64,000 nucleotides of DNA from Siniperca chuatsi (taxonomy: Eukaryota; Chordata; Actinopteri; Centrarchiformes; Sinipercidae): assembly GCF_020085105.1 (NCBI RefSeq), contig NC_058045.1, positions 19,298,333 to 19,362,332 on the forward strand, read 5' to 3'. The translations under genes and the position numbers were made by a program. Numbering within the stretch: position 1 is the stretch's first letter; each line of letters starts with the position of its first letter. Below are positions 30,021 through 46,760 of the stretch, one piece after another. The notes beneath the pieces were generated by a model. The model saw nothing but the letters and a program-made list of their open reading frames with translations. It was not told where the DNA came from and made no database searches.

Positions 30021-32638
30021 CCCCACTGGTCTTCTCTAGCCATCAGTGACGCGACCTTTGATCTATTAAAACAATGCATCGATCACCAATGGCCTTAAAA
30101 GGACGTGAGGCTGGAGGAAAGGTTTCACCAGCCCGTACTATGAACTAAGAAGGACCTCAGGGGGTTAAGAGCCTCCCACCTCGTATTGATGTCCCTGTAG
30201 ACACAGCAGGGCCGTACTGCCAAAGAAACCGTGACAGTACTCATTGTTTTCTTTCATATTTTCAGTAAATTCTGCATTTTGTAAGGTTAACAAATGCCAA
30301 TAATTCTTTTTGAAAAAAATTAACATTTTCCCCTCCATTCCGTTAAATGACTTACACAGTTTTTATTTGACAAGTATCATCGGAATCATCTTCAGTCACC
30401 TGCCCTGATATGACTGAGCCATTTTCCGAGAGGCACCCTTTTCTAATGCTGTCTCCTTATTCCTTCCTCCTTTCTGGTGCCAACCAGCATTTTTGATAAT
30501 TGGCCCATTTCAAGTCCAGCACTTTTTAAGAGACTGGTACTGTACATGCAGCCTATGGAAGGGAAAAGAAAGTAAAATATCAAGTCAGTCATAACTATAA
30601 TAAACAAATTACAAAAATATGAACCAGGAACCGGTTTTTATAGTTGGTTAGTTGGTATATGTCAAAAAATGTCTGAATTGGAAGGCTGACCATCGTTTTC
30701 TTAATTCTTGAAAAATCTACTATTTGAAATGCATATTCTTCAAAACATGCACACATACAGAATTAGCGTAAGACAAAATTGATTTCCCATGTGCACGGTC
30801 CTGCCCCCATCAACAGACAAGTGCCTCTCATATTGCAGCAGTAAGGGCTAATGGTGAACTAAATGGAATGGCAAAAATGTGCGTTATATGCATCTTAAAC
30901 GTACTACAACCAAATGGTCAATGCAAGTTTCTAATATGTCTTTATATAATTAAATGATAGGCCTGTTTTTTATAAATACTGATGCTATATATATATATTA
31001 GTGTTGTCTTGGCTTTAGTTGAAACGGTACCGTTGCCCCTTCATTTTATAGAGACCTGATGCAGGACGGGCTTAAATGTGCCTCAGGACGTGCAATGCAT
31101 TAATCTTGTGATTTGTATATTTGATTGTACCTCCACTATGAGGCACCCCCACATATTGACTTGAACTGGCTCCATCTCTTGAGTAAGGGTTCATACTTGA
31201 CACAAAAAATATGCATCTTGTACAGAAAGCCATCTCTAAAAACCTTCACATGAGAACATCTCTTATTCAGCGCACCAGCTGTTTGTACTTTTATGATATA
31301 TGCATTATCACTTGCCAATCTGATTGTAACATGGGAATGGGGATTGAGATGATAAAAATGAAATTGGTTTGTTTCCCTCAAATTAAGAATTGAACTTGAC
31401 TGTAATGATTTCTCAGTGGAATTACCATCAAGGGAAGTTTGATATGGACTTTTGATGACTACTATGAAGGAAACTGACTTACTGACAGTTTAGATTGGTC
31501 AGTGTTGGGAGGTAAAGCCTTACACTGCTCTCACTGCTGCCTTTGACCCTCAGATTGCCTCCTCTGTTAAGGCTTATTATTACAAACACTGACCTGTGTC
31601 CGTAGTACAGAGCTTCTAATTGCATGTGAAAAAATTGGCTAAATGACATCTCTGGAACTTTATGTGGGAGATGTCATATTTACATGACAGCAAGGCTATA
31701 AATAAAGATAAATTTCCAGGTTTTTCCTATTTTAGCTTTAAGTGATTTTATGAGCAGTACTTACATTATTATATTATTATTATATTATATATAAGAGATA
31801 TGAAAGGAGTTAATTTACTGTCTTTCATTTGTGAAATGGTCCATTGAACTAATATTGGATTTGAAGCAGTGCCATTTCATCTTCCAAACATAATTAAACC
31901 ACTTGCAAAAGCTATCCACACATTAAACGAACTCAGATAACGTGTCTTCCAATTGATACATTAATTCTCTTGCTTAAGTAAGAGATATGTATAATGAGAA
32001 AGTAGAGCACAGATATAGTCATGCCTCTCAGTTCCTCAGCAGTATAATAGTTAGACATAACCATTATGTGTTTGTCTCCCTCCCACATCATTTCCAAAGG
32101 TTTAATCTACTGTATGTTTGAGAATTGCCAAGAGAAAACTGTATGAATGCCTGTATTTGTTGTAAGATTTGTTTCCCCACACCCTTGTGTGGTATTGTCA
32201 TGGTTAACAAACCAAACATTTAATCCTAACTTCTGTAATGAGTCATTAAAACATTTTAAGTAAAGATAAACTGTATTTGCCTCAAAGATGTTGCTTTTTT
32301 TACATCAGCTGCAAAGATTTTAATACACTCAGTTTCCCATGGACCAGAGTCCAGTCATTTTATTTTATTAAAATTATATATGTAGCTGTATATTTAGCAT
32401 TATTTAAACAAATACTGAGGACGACATCATTATCTAAACTTTATTATATTAGTTTGAGATTTATTTTAGTTTCGTCCAAAGTAGTTCTGTCTTTACTGCT
32501 TGTTTCCGGTCGGACAAATAATAGTGTAACACAGTCTATTGCAAACATCCGCTGTAACTTGCAGGATTATGAAAGCATGATTAGTGACCAAATTATAACT
32601 GCGCCAGCGAATACAAGCGAACAGATGGCCTTGTTTGC
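30021..32638. other. TRABD 3' UTR and SELENOO upstream DNA
   Basis: No gene found. AATAAA at 30599-30604 is a fair TRABD poly(A) candidate, with more AT-rich signals near 31698. The last 150 bp before SELENOO include TTTCCGG (about 32504), an ETS-type word. No transposon was recognised in this stretch. Confidence 0.5.
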
Positions 32639-38255
<5,617 letters not shown>

Positions 38256-38393
38256 TAACTTCCTTGATTGTTAGCTTTCCTGCCTAAAGTGATAAGAGAG
38301 TTTATTGGTCTTTTAGTTCATGTTTTTCGTACCTTTTTATGTCTCTCCACTCTTATCCAGTCACTGTAAAACTCTCTATTACTTTGGCAGGTA

Positions 38394-38443
38394 GTGTCAG
38401 GGAAGTTAGCATGAGGCACTGCACCCCACAGGCTACCTGACAC
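38394..38443 (+). promoter_or_regulatory. Candidate SECIS element of SELENOO
   Basis: The segment begins 138 bases after the stop. It has ATGA at 38411-38414, CCCC in a predicted apical loop at 38424-38427 and TGA at 38438-38440, with near-symmetric spacers (9 and 10 nt). Published SELENOO and SELENOM SECIS elements can carry CC in place of the usual apical AA, which fits. Helix 2 is weak, however, and an alternative hairpin (GTGTCAGG 38394-38401 with CCTGACAC 38436-38443, plus TAGC with GCTA) competes. Other ATGA-AA-TGA spacings occur at 38541-38573 and near 38797-38830. Confidence 0.4.
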
Positions 38444-38850
38444 AAAGCGGACAGGGAGAGAGTTGAGTTTAGTGGTACAAATACAATGAATTACAAATAT
38501 GACGCCACTATGTCTGGGGAAAAAAAAAGCTTTTACAAAAATGAAATGTGCCAGGAAATGGCTTTGAAGTGATTATTTTATTCCATGGTTTGACATTTCT
38601 GCTTCAAACAGGATGTTAAAGTGTGCTTTAATGTCATAAGTGACTTAACTTGAGGAATTTGATAGAACAGGGGTTGGCTAGGTCACCCATTAAAAAAAAA
38701 AAAAAAGAAGAAAAATGCACTTTATAAAAGATATCTGGCATACAACAAAAGATGGCTGTTCTTGTTCCCTGTCTGCTTGGTGTTGGCTGGCTATTAATGA
38801 CGACTCCGACAACAAGTCCTATAGTGACCTGTCTGACTCTGACAAACTGG

Positions 38851-38975
38851 GGTGTGTGTGTGTGTGTGTGTGAGAGAGTGTGTGTGAGAGAGTGTGTGTG
38901 TGAGAGTGAGAGTGAGAGAGTGTGTGTGTGTGAGAGAGTGAGAGTGAGAGAGTGTGTGTGAGAGTGAGAGTGAGA
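38851..38975. repeat. Compound (TG)n/(AG)n repeat
   Basis: About 125 bp of alternating TG and AG dinucleotide blocks. It gives spurious Ser/His/Thr-rich open frames on the minus strand and Cys/Val-rich ones on the plus strand. Confidence 0.95.
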
Positions 38976-39579
38976 TGAGGGCATGTATTTGGGGGAAAGG
39001 GAGTGCTTGCACTTGATCCAATAAGCCGCAGTAGAAAAACACGCACAATATATTCTCCTGTAATAGAAAACATTGCCTTTTGCCACTGTCATAGCACCAC
39101 TTTATTGGCACAGAGCCACAAACAACCATTTTGTGTTACCTAATACTTTTAGAAAGCATCCAAATGAAATTACAGTGGATGTAGAGTCGAGCAAAGGAAA
39201 AGTGAGATCTGCATGTTGTATTTGACTATTTTAGTCAGGCTGTGAACATGCAAACTCCTTAGGGGAAGTTTATTGTAGATTGTGCCCCAAATGTCATGGT
39301 ATCAAACATAATTTTGTAGAAAGGGAAAACATATTCACTGCCATTCATGAATTTTTTGAACTGTTCATAACTTGCTCTACTTAAACCAGGATCAACCTGT
39401 TTGTTTAGCAAATTAATTCAGATTTGTTGTCAAAATTAACCCATTAAAGCTGAACTTCCAAATTTAAAAACAGACAGAAATTGACATGAAATGAGATTAT
39501 GTTTCAGAGTTGTATTTTTCCTTAATGAATATGAAATATATGGTTGAGCTCTCCCTCAGTTATAGCCTTAATATATCCT

Positions 39580-39585
39580 AATAAA
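39580..39585 (+). promoter_or_regulatory. Candidate SELENOO poly(A) signal
   Basis: AATAAA followed within about 30 bp by TGTCCTC and TTTATTTTGTG, which suits a downstream U/GU-rich element. It would give a 1.3-kb 3' UTR that includes all SECIS candidates. Confidence 0.4.
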
Positions 39586-40326
39586 CTGAGCAGTCAACAG
39601 ACATTGTGTCCTCTTTATTTTGTGCCAAATGCATACCGACCATAACTGTCTTTTCATCAAGAACAACTCCACCTTCACATTTCTGTGTTGCATAACATTT
39701 TAATTGATGTTGCCATCATTGCTCCACACTGATGCAGCCAAATCTTTATATATTTTTTTTATTTATATAAGAGTCATATAGACCGAGCTGACAAAATCTG
39801 ATATTTCCAGTTTGTTTCAACGGTTTACTGTTTCTGGACGCATGACACAGTCTCTAACCACATAGCTGTGTGTCTACACCCCAGGGCGTCAGTAATATTC
39901 ATGTCCCAGCAAGTCTCAAACATTTGCTTACCCCACTCCTGTACAAAGCATAGGAGCACAGCACTGAGGATCATAGCTTACAGTGAATGTTGCCATTTAA
40001 CCAGGCCAGAGCATATTGCCGACTTTCGGGTTGCTATCCAAAGAGTGCGCACCTACCAACGCACTTCAGAGTCATGTTGTCAGCCCAGTCTCGTATTACT
40101 CACATTCCAGCCCCCTTTTCACCTTTAATTGTAGCCATCCACCAGGACTCGGGAGTGGCTTTTTGTGACCTCAGGGTGCGCCCTGAGCGGCTGACACGCA
40201 GAGCTGCGCAAGGTTCGCGGGCGAGCGCATAGGTGGGATCTGAGACAATGGGTGTGTAACGACGGAAGAGACAAAACAACCAAAGAACCTCTCCTAGACT
40301 TCTTATTTGATTTTTTAGTAAATAGG

Positions 40327-43300
40327 ATGTTTAAGCGAGTCAGGCCAGGCTATTACCGCCAAGACGTCAACAAAACCTCATGGGAAGTACCGGAGCGGTA
40401 CCGGGATCTGAAGCAGGTGGGGACCGGGGCGTACGGGACGGTATGGTAAGTAAATTCTGCCAAAACTGGAAGAAGCTATAACGCTGATCGCACTGTTGGT
40501 TTATGTGGAGCACGGTAACAAAGAAAGCGACAGAACAGATGGTGCCATACAGGCAGCCGCACTGTGCCACAGCCAAACAAAAGACAAAGTATCTGCGCTG
40601 CGCTGAACACATGCTGCTTCACTTCCTTATATGATGGTGACACTTGCACCGATACCTTCGCTTCACCGCGATGATCATGTCACCTTAAGTTAACTCTAAG
40701 ATGATTGATTTATGAAGAACGCATGGGTGGTTCAGGGTGAAATAGGTGCGCGTTTACTGATACACAACAATGAAAAGCAGCTTTTCAAGCACCTTTGTGC
40801 GTCTCGACGCATGCGGCCCCTTTGTTATCAATGATTAACTCTGTGGGCGGCTACCAAACTGCTCTGACTGACTCAGTGCAACTTAATAACACATGAACAA
40901 CTGACAAATTGTAGTCAGATACAAGCTGGAGATGGAGCCGCCTGCTACAGTCAGATCACTGCTGGAAGTAGCAGATGAGCGAAGGGGATAGACGAGGGGG
41001 TTGTGTGTGTGTGTGTGTGGTTTGGGCTTATAGTGAACATTCCTGATCAGAAGATAAGAAAGATACATCTTCAGGCTCAGATCAGATTTCTTTTCCCCCC
41101 TTATCACAGGAAAGTTCCTGGATTGGATTATTATTTCCTCATACTGGTCATGTTATCAGCTGATGTTCTTTGGAAGATGTTATATATTTTGTCTCACACA
41201 GTCCTGTTATATTGTTGACCTCAGCTCAGCAGTGGACTCCAGAACAGGATCCACAGTGGCCATCAAGAAATTGTACAGACCTTTCCAGTCGGAGCTCTTC
41301 GCCAAGCGAGCCTACAGGGAGCTGAGGCTTCTCAAACACATGAAACATGAAAATGTGAGCACAGCGTATAATGAGTACATAGTTAAGGGGTCCAGGGCCT
41401 CAGGACTGCAGGACTGCATTTCTTTTATGTCAGTGCAATTTTACCAGTGGTGGAAGAATTAGAATTATTGATGCATTGATGTGTTCATAGCTTTAATATT
41501 TCAGCTGGTAAATGTAGGGCTAATTTTAATTAATTTATATATATATATTATATATAGTATACTTTATGTATTCCTGGACTGCTTGGGAATTTCCCCCTGG
41601 GGATCAATAAAAGGCTTATTGAAATAACAATATCATAATTGATTTGCTGATTATATTTTGTAGCATTAATCTGAATCTGCAAAGTAACTGAAGTTGTCAA
41701 ATAAATGTAATGGAGTAAAAAGTACAATATTTCCCTCTGAATATTAGTAGAAGTATAGAGTAGTGGAAAATGGAAATACTCAAGTAAAGTACCTCAAAAT
41801 TTTACCTAAGTACAGTACTTGCATAAATCTACTTAGTTACTTTCCACTGCTGAATATTACAGTACTGACTAGATGGAGTTTTGACAGCTAAACGGTCTGA
41901 AGTTAAAACATGCAGCATTTCTTTGTTAAAAATAAACCAAAGGACAACAGATTATCTCCACCTGTGTAATATATTGTATATTTCTGTCTGCAGGTGATTG
42001 GCCTCTTAGATGTGTTTACTGCTGACCTCTCTGTGGACAAATTCTATGATTTGTAAGTGCACTTCATGCTTCTGCCACTGCTGCAGCGCAGTGTTAACCT
42101 ATATCTTACCTGTTCACATCTTTTGGCAAAAGTATTTCAAAGTCCCATCCAGTTAGAAAGAATCCTACTCATAATGTTTCCTTCTTCCTCAAGCTATCTG
42201 GTGATGCCGTTCATGGGGACAGATCTGGGGAAGCTGATGAAGCTGCAGAAGCTGTCACAAGAAAAAATTCAGTATTTGGTTTATCAGATGCTCAAAGGGC
42301 TTAAGGTGGAGAACTCTACTTTGATCATACATTGTGGACACTTTATTACTTTACTACTTGAGTTTAATTGTTGTCTTGATTAACACCGCGTTATATTCTT
42401 TTATTACAGTATATTCATTCTGCTGGTATAATTCACAGGGTAAGTTGTTTTTTATGTGTGTTTCCACCATGTATGAGTGAGATTAAGATTGTGTTCACAC
42501 ATTGTTATCTAATTGTATAGTGAGTTGGTGTTTCCTGTACAAACTTATACCCTCTCCAGTGTATTATGCTGTTATAAATGGATTTTAGTTTTTCTCTTCC
42601 GTGTTTGCTATAAACTCACAGTCATAGTTAGTCTTTTCATATCAATTTTTGCAGGACCTCAAACCAGGAAATCTCGCTGTCAACCAAGACTGTGAGCTCA
42701 AGGTACAGATGTACAACCCAAACAAACAGCCTATCGTGTGTGTTCATTTCAAGATATTTCATTTATGGAGTTACAATTTAAAATAGACAATTTATAACTA
42801 TAAAATCATCAATGCATTGCCCAGAATTTCATTGCCAATTCTACATTTTTAAGCAAGTTCTTTAAGTCTTATTAGCCCAGTATGAGTAAGATGTACATTT
42901 TGCTGTGTTTCACTTCATGTTCCGTCAGATCCTGGACTTTGGTTTGGCGCGGCAGGCAGACAGTGAGATGACGGGGTATGTGGTGACTCGCTGGTACAGA
43001 GCCCCAGAGGTCATCCTGAGCTGGATGCACTACACTCAGACTGGTAATGAAGGGCTAATTAAAGGAAAAAGCCATTGTGTGTGTCATGTTCAGTGCTCCC
43101 CATTAGCACTGAATCCTATTGTTATTTTATGATGTACCATGAATTAGTTTTAGTGTACTCGCTTGCCTTCACTGCAGCTAGTGATTTACTGCATTTTCCA
43201 GAGAGACCTTTACAACCTCCAGTGAACAGGCAGGGTCTTGTTGCTTCAAAGATTTCTTGCATATGTCTTGTGGTTGCAGAGCATTCTGGTCTACTGAAGC

Positions 43301-44697
43301 TACAGTCAGTAGAGACATTAGTATTTAGCCCTCTTCTATGACAGACTTCTCTGTATGATTATGAACGGTGAGTCTAGAAAGCAGCTAACAACTCCACTGT
43401 AACTTTCCATTGTAAAAATACACCTCATAACTATAAAATTGGTTTTGTGTCAAGTGGAAGGATGTGGCGTTAAAAACACCTTTGTTAAATTGAGTCAGAT
43501 GGTAATAACAAGTGTTATCCACTAGGTGGTGATCTCATAACACCATACCTTACTGTATATGCATGTGCTTTGTTAGGGAATGCATGCATGCTTTGCTGCT
43601 GATCACTGGCCAACAATGTCCTGTAATTGTAAATTCAGAAAGTCTGAAATGTTTTGTTTTCTGCTTCTTCCTCAGTGGACATTTGGTCTGTGGGCTGCAT
43701 CATGGCAGAGATGCTGCAAGGAAAACCTCTTTTTAAAGGCAGTGACCGTATCCTTTTACCTCACTGACAGCTTACAGACGTTCATAGAGCTAAAACACGG
43801 AGGAATATGGTTTTTTGCAGGATCAATGTAAAATGTCACCATTTCTCCTCTTTAAATTATTTGCAAGAATCATCCTGTGTATGTGAACCTTGACCCCTGT
43901 TCCTCAGACCTAGATCAGCTGACTGAGATCATGAAGATCACAGGAACACCAACTCAGGAATTTATATCAAAACTAGATTCTGAGGACGTGAGTTCACAAA
44001 CCAGAACTTAACGACGTACTCCCTGATTTTGTTGTAGCACCCAATCATGTCCCTTAAATTTTAGGAGTTATAAGGATTTGTGCCACATTAAATGTGTTAA
44101 TTTCGTCTCTTAGGCCAAAAGCTACATCAAAGGTCTTCCTAAAGTGGAAAAGAAAGACCTTCAGAAGGTGTTTTCCACAACTAATCCACAAGGTAGGATG
44201 TGCTCAGCCTTTTAATTTGATCTCTTTTCAGTTTGACAGTCGAGCTGTGATTTGATTTCCTGTTTCCACTCTTTCCTCAGCCGTGTCTGTGCTGGAGCGC
44301 ATGTTATTGCTGGATCCGGAGACCAGGGTGGCCGCTGCAGAGGCTCTCAAGCTGCCTTACTTCTCTGAGTTCAGAGAACCAGAGGAGGAGACGGAAGCAC
44401 AGCCGTACGACCACTCGCTAGACAACACCGACCTGCCCCTGGACCAGTGGAAACGTGAGGATGAAGGGGAGGGGCTGTTAGACTGATTATGGTGCAAGGA
44501 AGCAAAAAAAAAAGATCAGTGAAAACAGGATGTAATGTCAGAAGGATGGAGGGCGAAGGGGAAAGGAGGAAGACGATATGAGCTGCCACGTTTTATTGAT
44601 CGGTGTCCTTCTGTGTCTTCTTTCTTTAGGTCACACCTTCACAGAGATCTTGACATTCAAACCAGTTGTGCCAGAATCCAAGGAAACCTCACTGTGA
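40327..44697 (+). CDS. mapk12: MAPK12 (p38 gamma) stress-activated kinase, 12 coding exons
   Basis: Exons: 40327-40445, 41225-41354, 41994-42052, 42194-42305, 42410-42439, 42655-42702, 42929-43043, 43676-43747, 43908-43987, 44114-44192, 44281-44454, 44630-44697; 361 aa (human 367). Visible kinase motifs are [10 protein letters not shown] (glycine loop), VAIKKL (Lys54), [19 protein letters not shown] and the activation loop Thr181-Gly182-Tyr183, the TGY doubly phosphorylated by MKK3/6. The sequence [19 protein letters not shown] and [14 protein letters not shown] favour MAPK12 over MAPK11/14. The C-terminus ESKETSL matches the PDZ-binding end (KETPL in human) found only in p38 gamma. The start is the first in-frame ATG, in a weak context. 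The only other ATG just upstream opens a three-codon uORF (40248-40259). Intron 2 holds a hAT element. Confidence 0.96.
41445..41852. mobile_element. Non-autonomous hAT-type element in MAPK12 intron 2
   Basis: The left end is CAGTGGTGGAAGAATTA and the right end is TACTTTCCACTGCTG, imperfect inverted termini with the CAGNG start of hAT elements. Flanks are aattttac (41437-41444) and aatattac (41853-41860), an 8-bp target duplication with one mismatch. The interior has the AAGTAC/TACTTAAGT-type words of a repeat common in fish. It encodes nothing. Confidence 0.88.
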
Positions 44698-46215
44698 GAC
44701 ACAAAGAGTCAGCTGTGCAGCGTGGGACCAGAACAAACTAACATGTCTTTTTTATATTGATCTCAGCTGAGAAAACTCTTTGATCATAAAGCTTAATGAA
44801 TGCCTGTTGATCCAGTTCACAAATCTCTTTGAAGCGCAAGCTGCTGTGTTGTGGACCTACTAGTTGTGGGTTTGTCTTTGTCTTTCAACATCATGTTGGT
44901 CCGGTAGCTTGCCTCCTGACTCTAGCATCGGACCTTTTCAGCTCAGTTGCTGTAGGTCAGGTGATAATATTCTTTGATAAATAGGAAGGAGGAATTATGG
45001 GTTGTATTACTTGAGCTACTAGTTTCACTTCAATCTCAGTTAGAGTGGTACATATAAGTAGTAGGTGGGATTTTCTTTTTTTTTTTTTTTTACCAAATAC
45101 ATCACTACCTACCAGTTAGTATAAAGTACAAACCAAGAAATGGCAATAGACATGTTTTACTTTAGAGAAAACAGAAATATTGTAGTTGAACTAACTGAAA
45201 TTCTTGATGTGTCCTGGTGAAATTCATTATTTAATAAGGATGCTTCCTTTGAATCATTTGTATCAGTGACAAAAGCATTATTTAAAGGCAATAGATCCAG
45301 GACAATGCATCGTGCTGCAAATAAAGCCAAATTTAAAATACTGAGAACTACATTTTTTTGTAATATATTGTTTTGTTTTGGTTCCCCTTCGGTGACTACA
45401 TGTTCTTAAAAGACATCTGATTGAAATTATTTGGACGTCCTTGTGTGTGCGTATGTGTGTAGTCTGCATGTCTGCTCTGACCTCGTAATTCCTCCCAGTG
45501 GCCTTAAGATAACAACAAAACAGAAATACTGCTCAGCTGCCGATCATACGAAATCCATCCCATAGCAGGTTGTGCACAACTGTTCATATTTTAATTTCAT
45601 ACAAAAAACAGATGTTAGTTTCATCCAATTATGTTGTTTGTTTGAATCGGAAAGTAGCACAAGACACATTGTCTATGTTGATTTGTGAATTCATGTTTCA
45701 AACACTACTCATGCATTTTTATTATTAAAGTTTCTCTTTGCATTGTGTTGATGTGTTTTTTTTCTCCCAACCATACCTGTTTAGTGTTAAACCAGGGATT
45801 TTGGCTCATCATTCTGTTCTTCAATACACTAACCCTATTTTTAGTTTAGTATGGGACAAGCAGCAAGCTCTAAAAGGGCTGGATCCTACATTTCCCATAA
45901 TGCAACCAGTAGCATTTTATGCTACATCCTTCCTGCCCTGTAAATGGCACCAGTTTGCAATGCAGGATTTCTGTTAAAACTTGTCATTTCCGAGCCCAAA
46001 CTATGATAAGCCATACAATGTCTAATAAAGTGACCTGTATGTGTAAAATTGGCAAAGTTACCTGTTAAATGACAATATTACATGTTTCATATTAATATCC
46101 AAATTGTTGTCCAGCCATTAAAGCAGATGGGGGGCATTTCACTTTTGTGTTGCTCATGTAAACTGACACTAGGTGGCAGCACCTAAACAAGCCATGACCT
46201 GTCTGCTCTTGAAAT
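44698..46215. other. MAPK12 3' UTR and downstream DNA
   Basis: AATAAA at 45320-45325 is the best poly(A) signal, giving a 3' UTR of about 640 bp; another AATAAA lies at 46023. A poly(T) run is at 45076-45092. A ZNF143-like string, ACATTTCCCATAATGCA, is at 45888-45904. No gene was seen. Confidence 0.5.
45320..45325 (+). promoter_or_regulatory. Candidate MAPK12 poly(A) signal
   Basis: AATAAA in an AT-rich setting, followed within 50 bp by TTTTTTTGT and GTTTTGTTTTGG, a U/GU-rich stretch. Confidence 0.5.
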
Positions 46216-46219
46216 AATG

Positions 46220-46760
46220 TTGGTTGGTCCACCACTTTGGTCTAGGCTGAAATATCTTGACAAATATTGGATGGATTTCCATGAAATTTGCTACAGATAT
46301 TCAGGGGAACCAGAACATGAATCCTAATGACTTTGGTGATCCCCTGACTTTTCATCTAGCGCCACCAGCAGATAGTGTACCAGAAGTGTTTAATTATCCA
46401 GTGAAATATTTAAAAATCTAGTTGTCTGTCACAAAATTTTGTACAGACATTCATGGTTCTTGTACAATGTGTCCTAACTTTGGTGACCCCCAGACATTTC
46501 CTCTAGCACCATCATGAGGACAAAATTTCAATTTGTCCGAAACTAATGGTTTATGACCAAACACCTGCAAAACTAATGGCATACAGCCTCAGCTGTACTT
46601 TGCGTTTAATGCTAATTAGCAAATGTTAGCATGCTAACAAGCAAAACTAAGACGATTAACATGGTCAACATTACCCCTAAAACAGCAGCATGTTAGCATT
46701 GCAACTGTGAGCATGTTAGCATGTTGACATTAGCATTTAGTTCAAAGAACCTCAGCCCAG
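46220..46760 (+). repeat. Interspersed fish repeat, nearly full copy
   Basis: Contains the ordered blocks GGTCCACCACTTTGGTC, ATTGGATGGATTTCCATGAA, GACTTTGGTGATCCCCTGAC, TCTAGCGCCACCA, CCTGCAAAACTAATGGCAT, CAGCCTCAGCTGTACTTTG, GTTAGCATGCTAACA and GACATTAGCATTTAG. The same blocks recur at 63520-64000 and, partly, at 59870-60060. It is noncoding and its class is not certain. Confidence 0.8.

Larger units (their letters stand above)
38444..40326. other. SELENOO 3' UTR and MAPK12 5' flank
   Basis: The stretch contains a TG/AG compound repeat and a poly(A) signal. From about 40130 it becomes CG-richer, which is probably the MAPK12 promoter and 5' UTR. TUBGCP6 and HDAC10, which lie here in human, are absent. 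A palindrome, CTCAGGGTGCGCCCTGAG, is at 40170-40187. Confidence 0.55.

Noticed and set aside
38541-38573. ATGA-N11-AAA-N11-TGAT pattern as the SELENOO SECIS
   Set aside because: Spacing is good, but the bases next to ATGA and TGAT do not pair and only GCCA/TGGC forms, so it ranks below 38394-38443.
40252-40326. N-terminal extension of MAPK12
   Set aside because: It would need a GTG start; the first in-frame ATG is 40327 and the length then fits p38 gamma.
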